Below are positions 4,964 to 5,038 of a stretch of DNA of 5,038 nt, piece by piece (the first letter of the stretch is position 1; every line of letters begins with the position of its first letter). Source of the stretch: Methanoregula sp. (lineage in GTDB: Archaea; Halobacteriota; Methanomicrobia; Methanomicrobiales; Methanospirillaceae); assembly GCA_003136075.1 (NCBI GenBank), contig PNBP01000156.1:1-5038 (forward strand), written 5' to 3'. The notes below the pieces were generated by a model. The model ran no database searches. It worked only from the letters and a program-made list of their open reading frames with translations, and was not told where the DNA came from. Position numbers and translations under genes: made by a program.

Positions 4964-5038
4964 ATGATGAGGGCTGATTCCCCCATACCCCCGAATGTGA
5001 TGAATTCCGCCGCCCCCGAAGGGACGCCCCCGCGGCGG
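4964..5038 (+). CDS. Start of an unidentified gene, cut by the right edge
   Basis: An open frame of 25 codons runs from tandem ATGs at 4964 and 4967 to the end of the window without a stop. A TATA-like box and a GAGGAT ribosome-site candidate lie just upstream. The visible residues (MMRADSPIPPNVMNSAAP, then EGTPPRR) are rich in proline, alanine and charged residues, suggesting a disordered N-terminus with no signal peptide or membrane segment so far. The last 40 or so bases are far more GC-rich than the preceding AT-rich gap, as expected when coding sequence begins in this genome. I do not recognise the family, and a start codon further inside (M13) cannot be excluded. Confidence 0.45.
   Translation, partial: MMRADSPIPPNVMNSAAPEGTPPRR

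Noticed and set aside
1..5038. A new defence or mobile system spanning the window
   Set aside because: Gene functions are mixed, each gene appears to have its own promoter, and there are no transposase, integrase, toxin, nuclease-helicase or terminal repeat signatures.

Overview
The window looks like chromosomal DNA of a methanogenic euryarchaeon, most likely of the order Methanomicrobiales (Methanoregula/Methanosphaerula-like). The evidence is an AglJ-type archaeal glycosyltransferase, a DUF99/UPF0215 protein, a small rubredoxin, an archaeal-pilin-like membrane protein, a TPR protein of the kind common in these methanogens, and an archaeal PurM/HypE/SelD-fold protein. The gaps carry archaeal TATA-like boxes about 25-27 bases before likely transcription starts, and oligo-T runs after stop codons. 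The taxon is inferred from gene content; no rRNA or other marker gene is present.

Layout: (1) 1-570, minus strand: N-terminal 190 residues of an AglJ-like glycosyltransferase, cut by the left edge. (2) 609-1184, plus: DUF99 (endonuclease V-related) protein, divergent from gene 1 across only 38 bases. (3) 1270-1461, plus: rubredoxin with its own TATA box and ribosome binding site. (4) 1478-2032, minus: pilin-like single-pass membrane protein, convergent with the rubredoxin across 16 bases. (5) 2033-2348: promoter-rich gap. (6) 2349-3314, plus: protein made of nine consecutive 34-residue TPR units. (7) 3457-4791, plus: AIR synthase-related protein. (8) 4792-4963: AT-rich gap with a 9-bp inverted repeat. 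(9) 4964 to the right edge, plus: start of an unidentified gene.

The genes do not form one operon. Most have their own promoter-like element, the strand changes three times, and functions are mixed: surface glycosylation, possible DNA repair, electron transfer, a surface protein, a protein-protein scaffold and a possible maturation enzyme. I found no CRISPR array, RNA gene, insertion sequence or defence cassette, and nothing that amounts to a clearly new multi-gene system. The points most worth a second look are the rubredoxin lacking both usual metal-loop glycines, the stacked double cysteines in the TPR protein, the functionally unassigned PurM-fold protein, and the inverted repeat near 4850.
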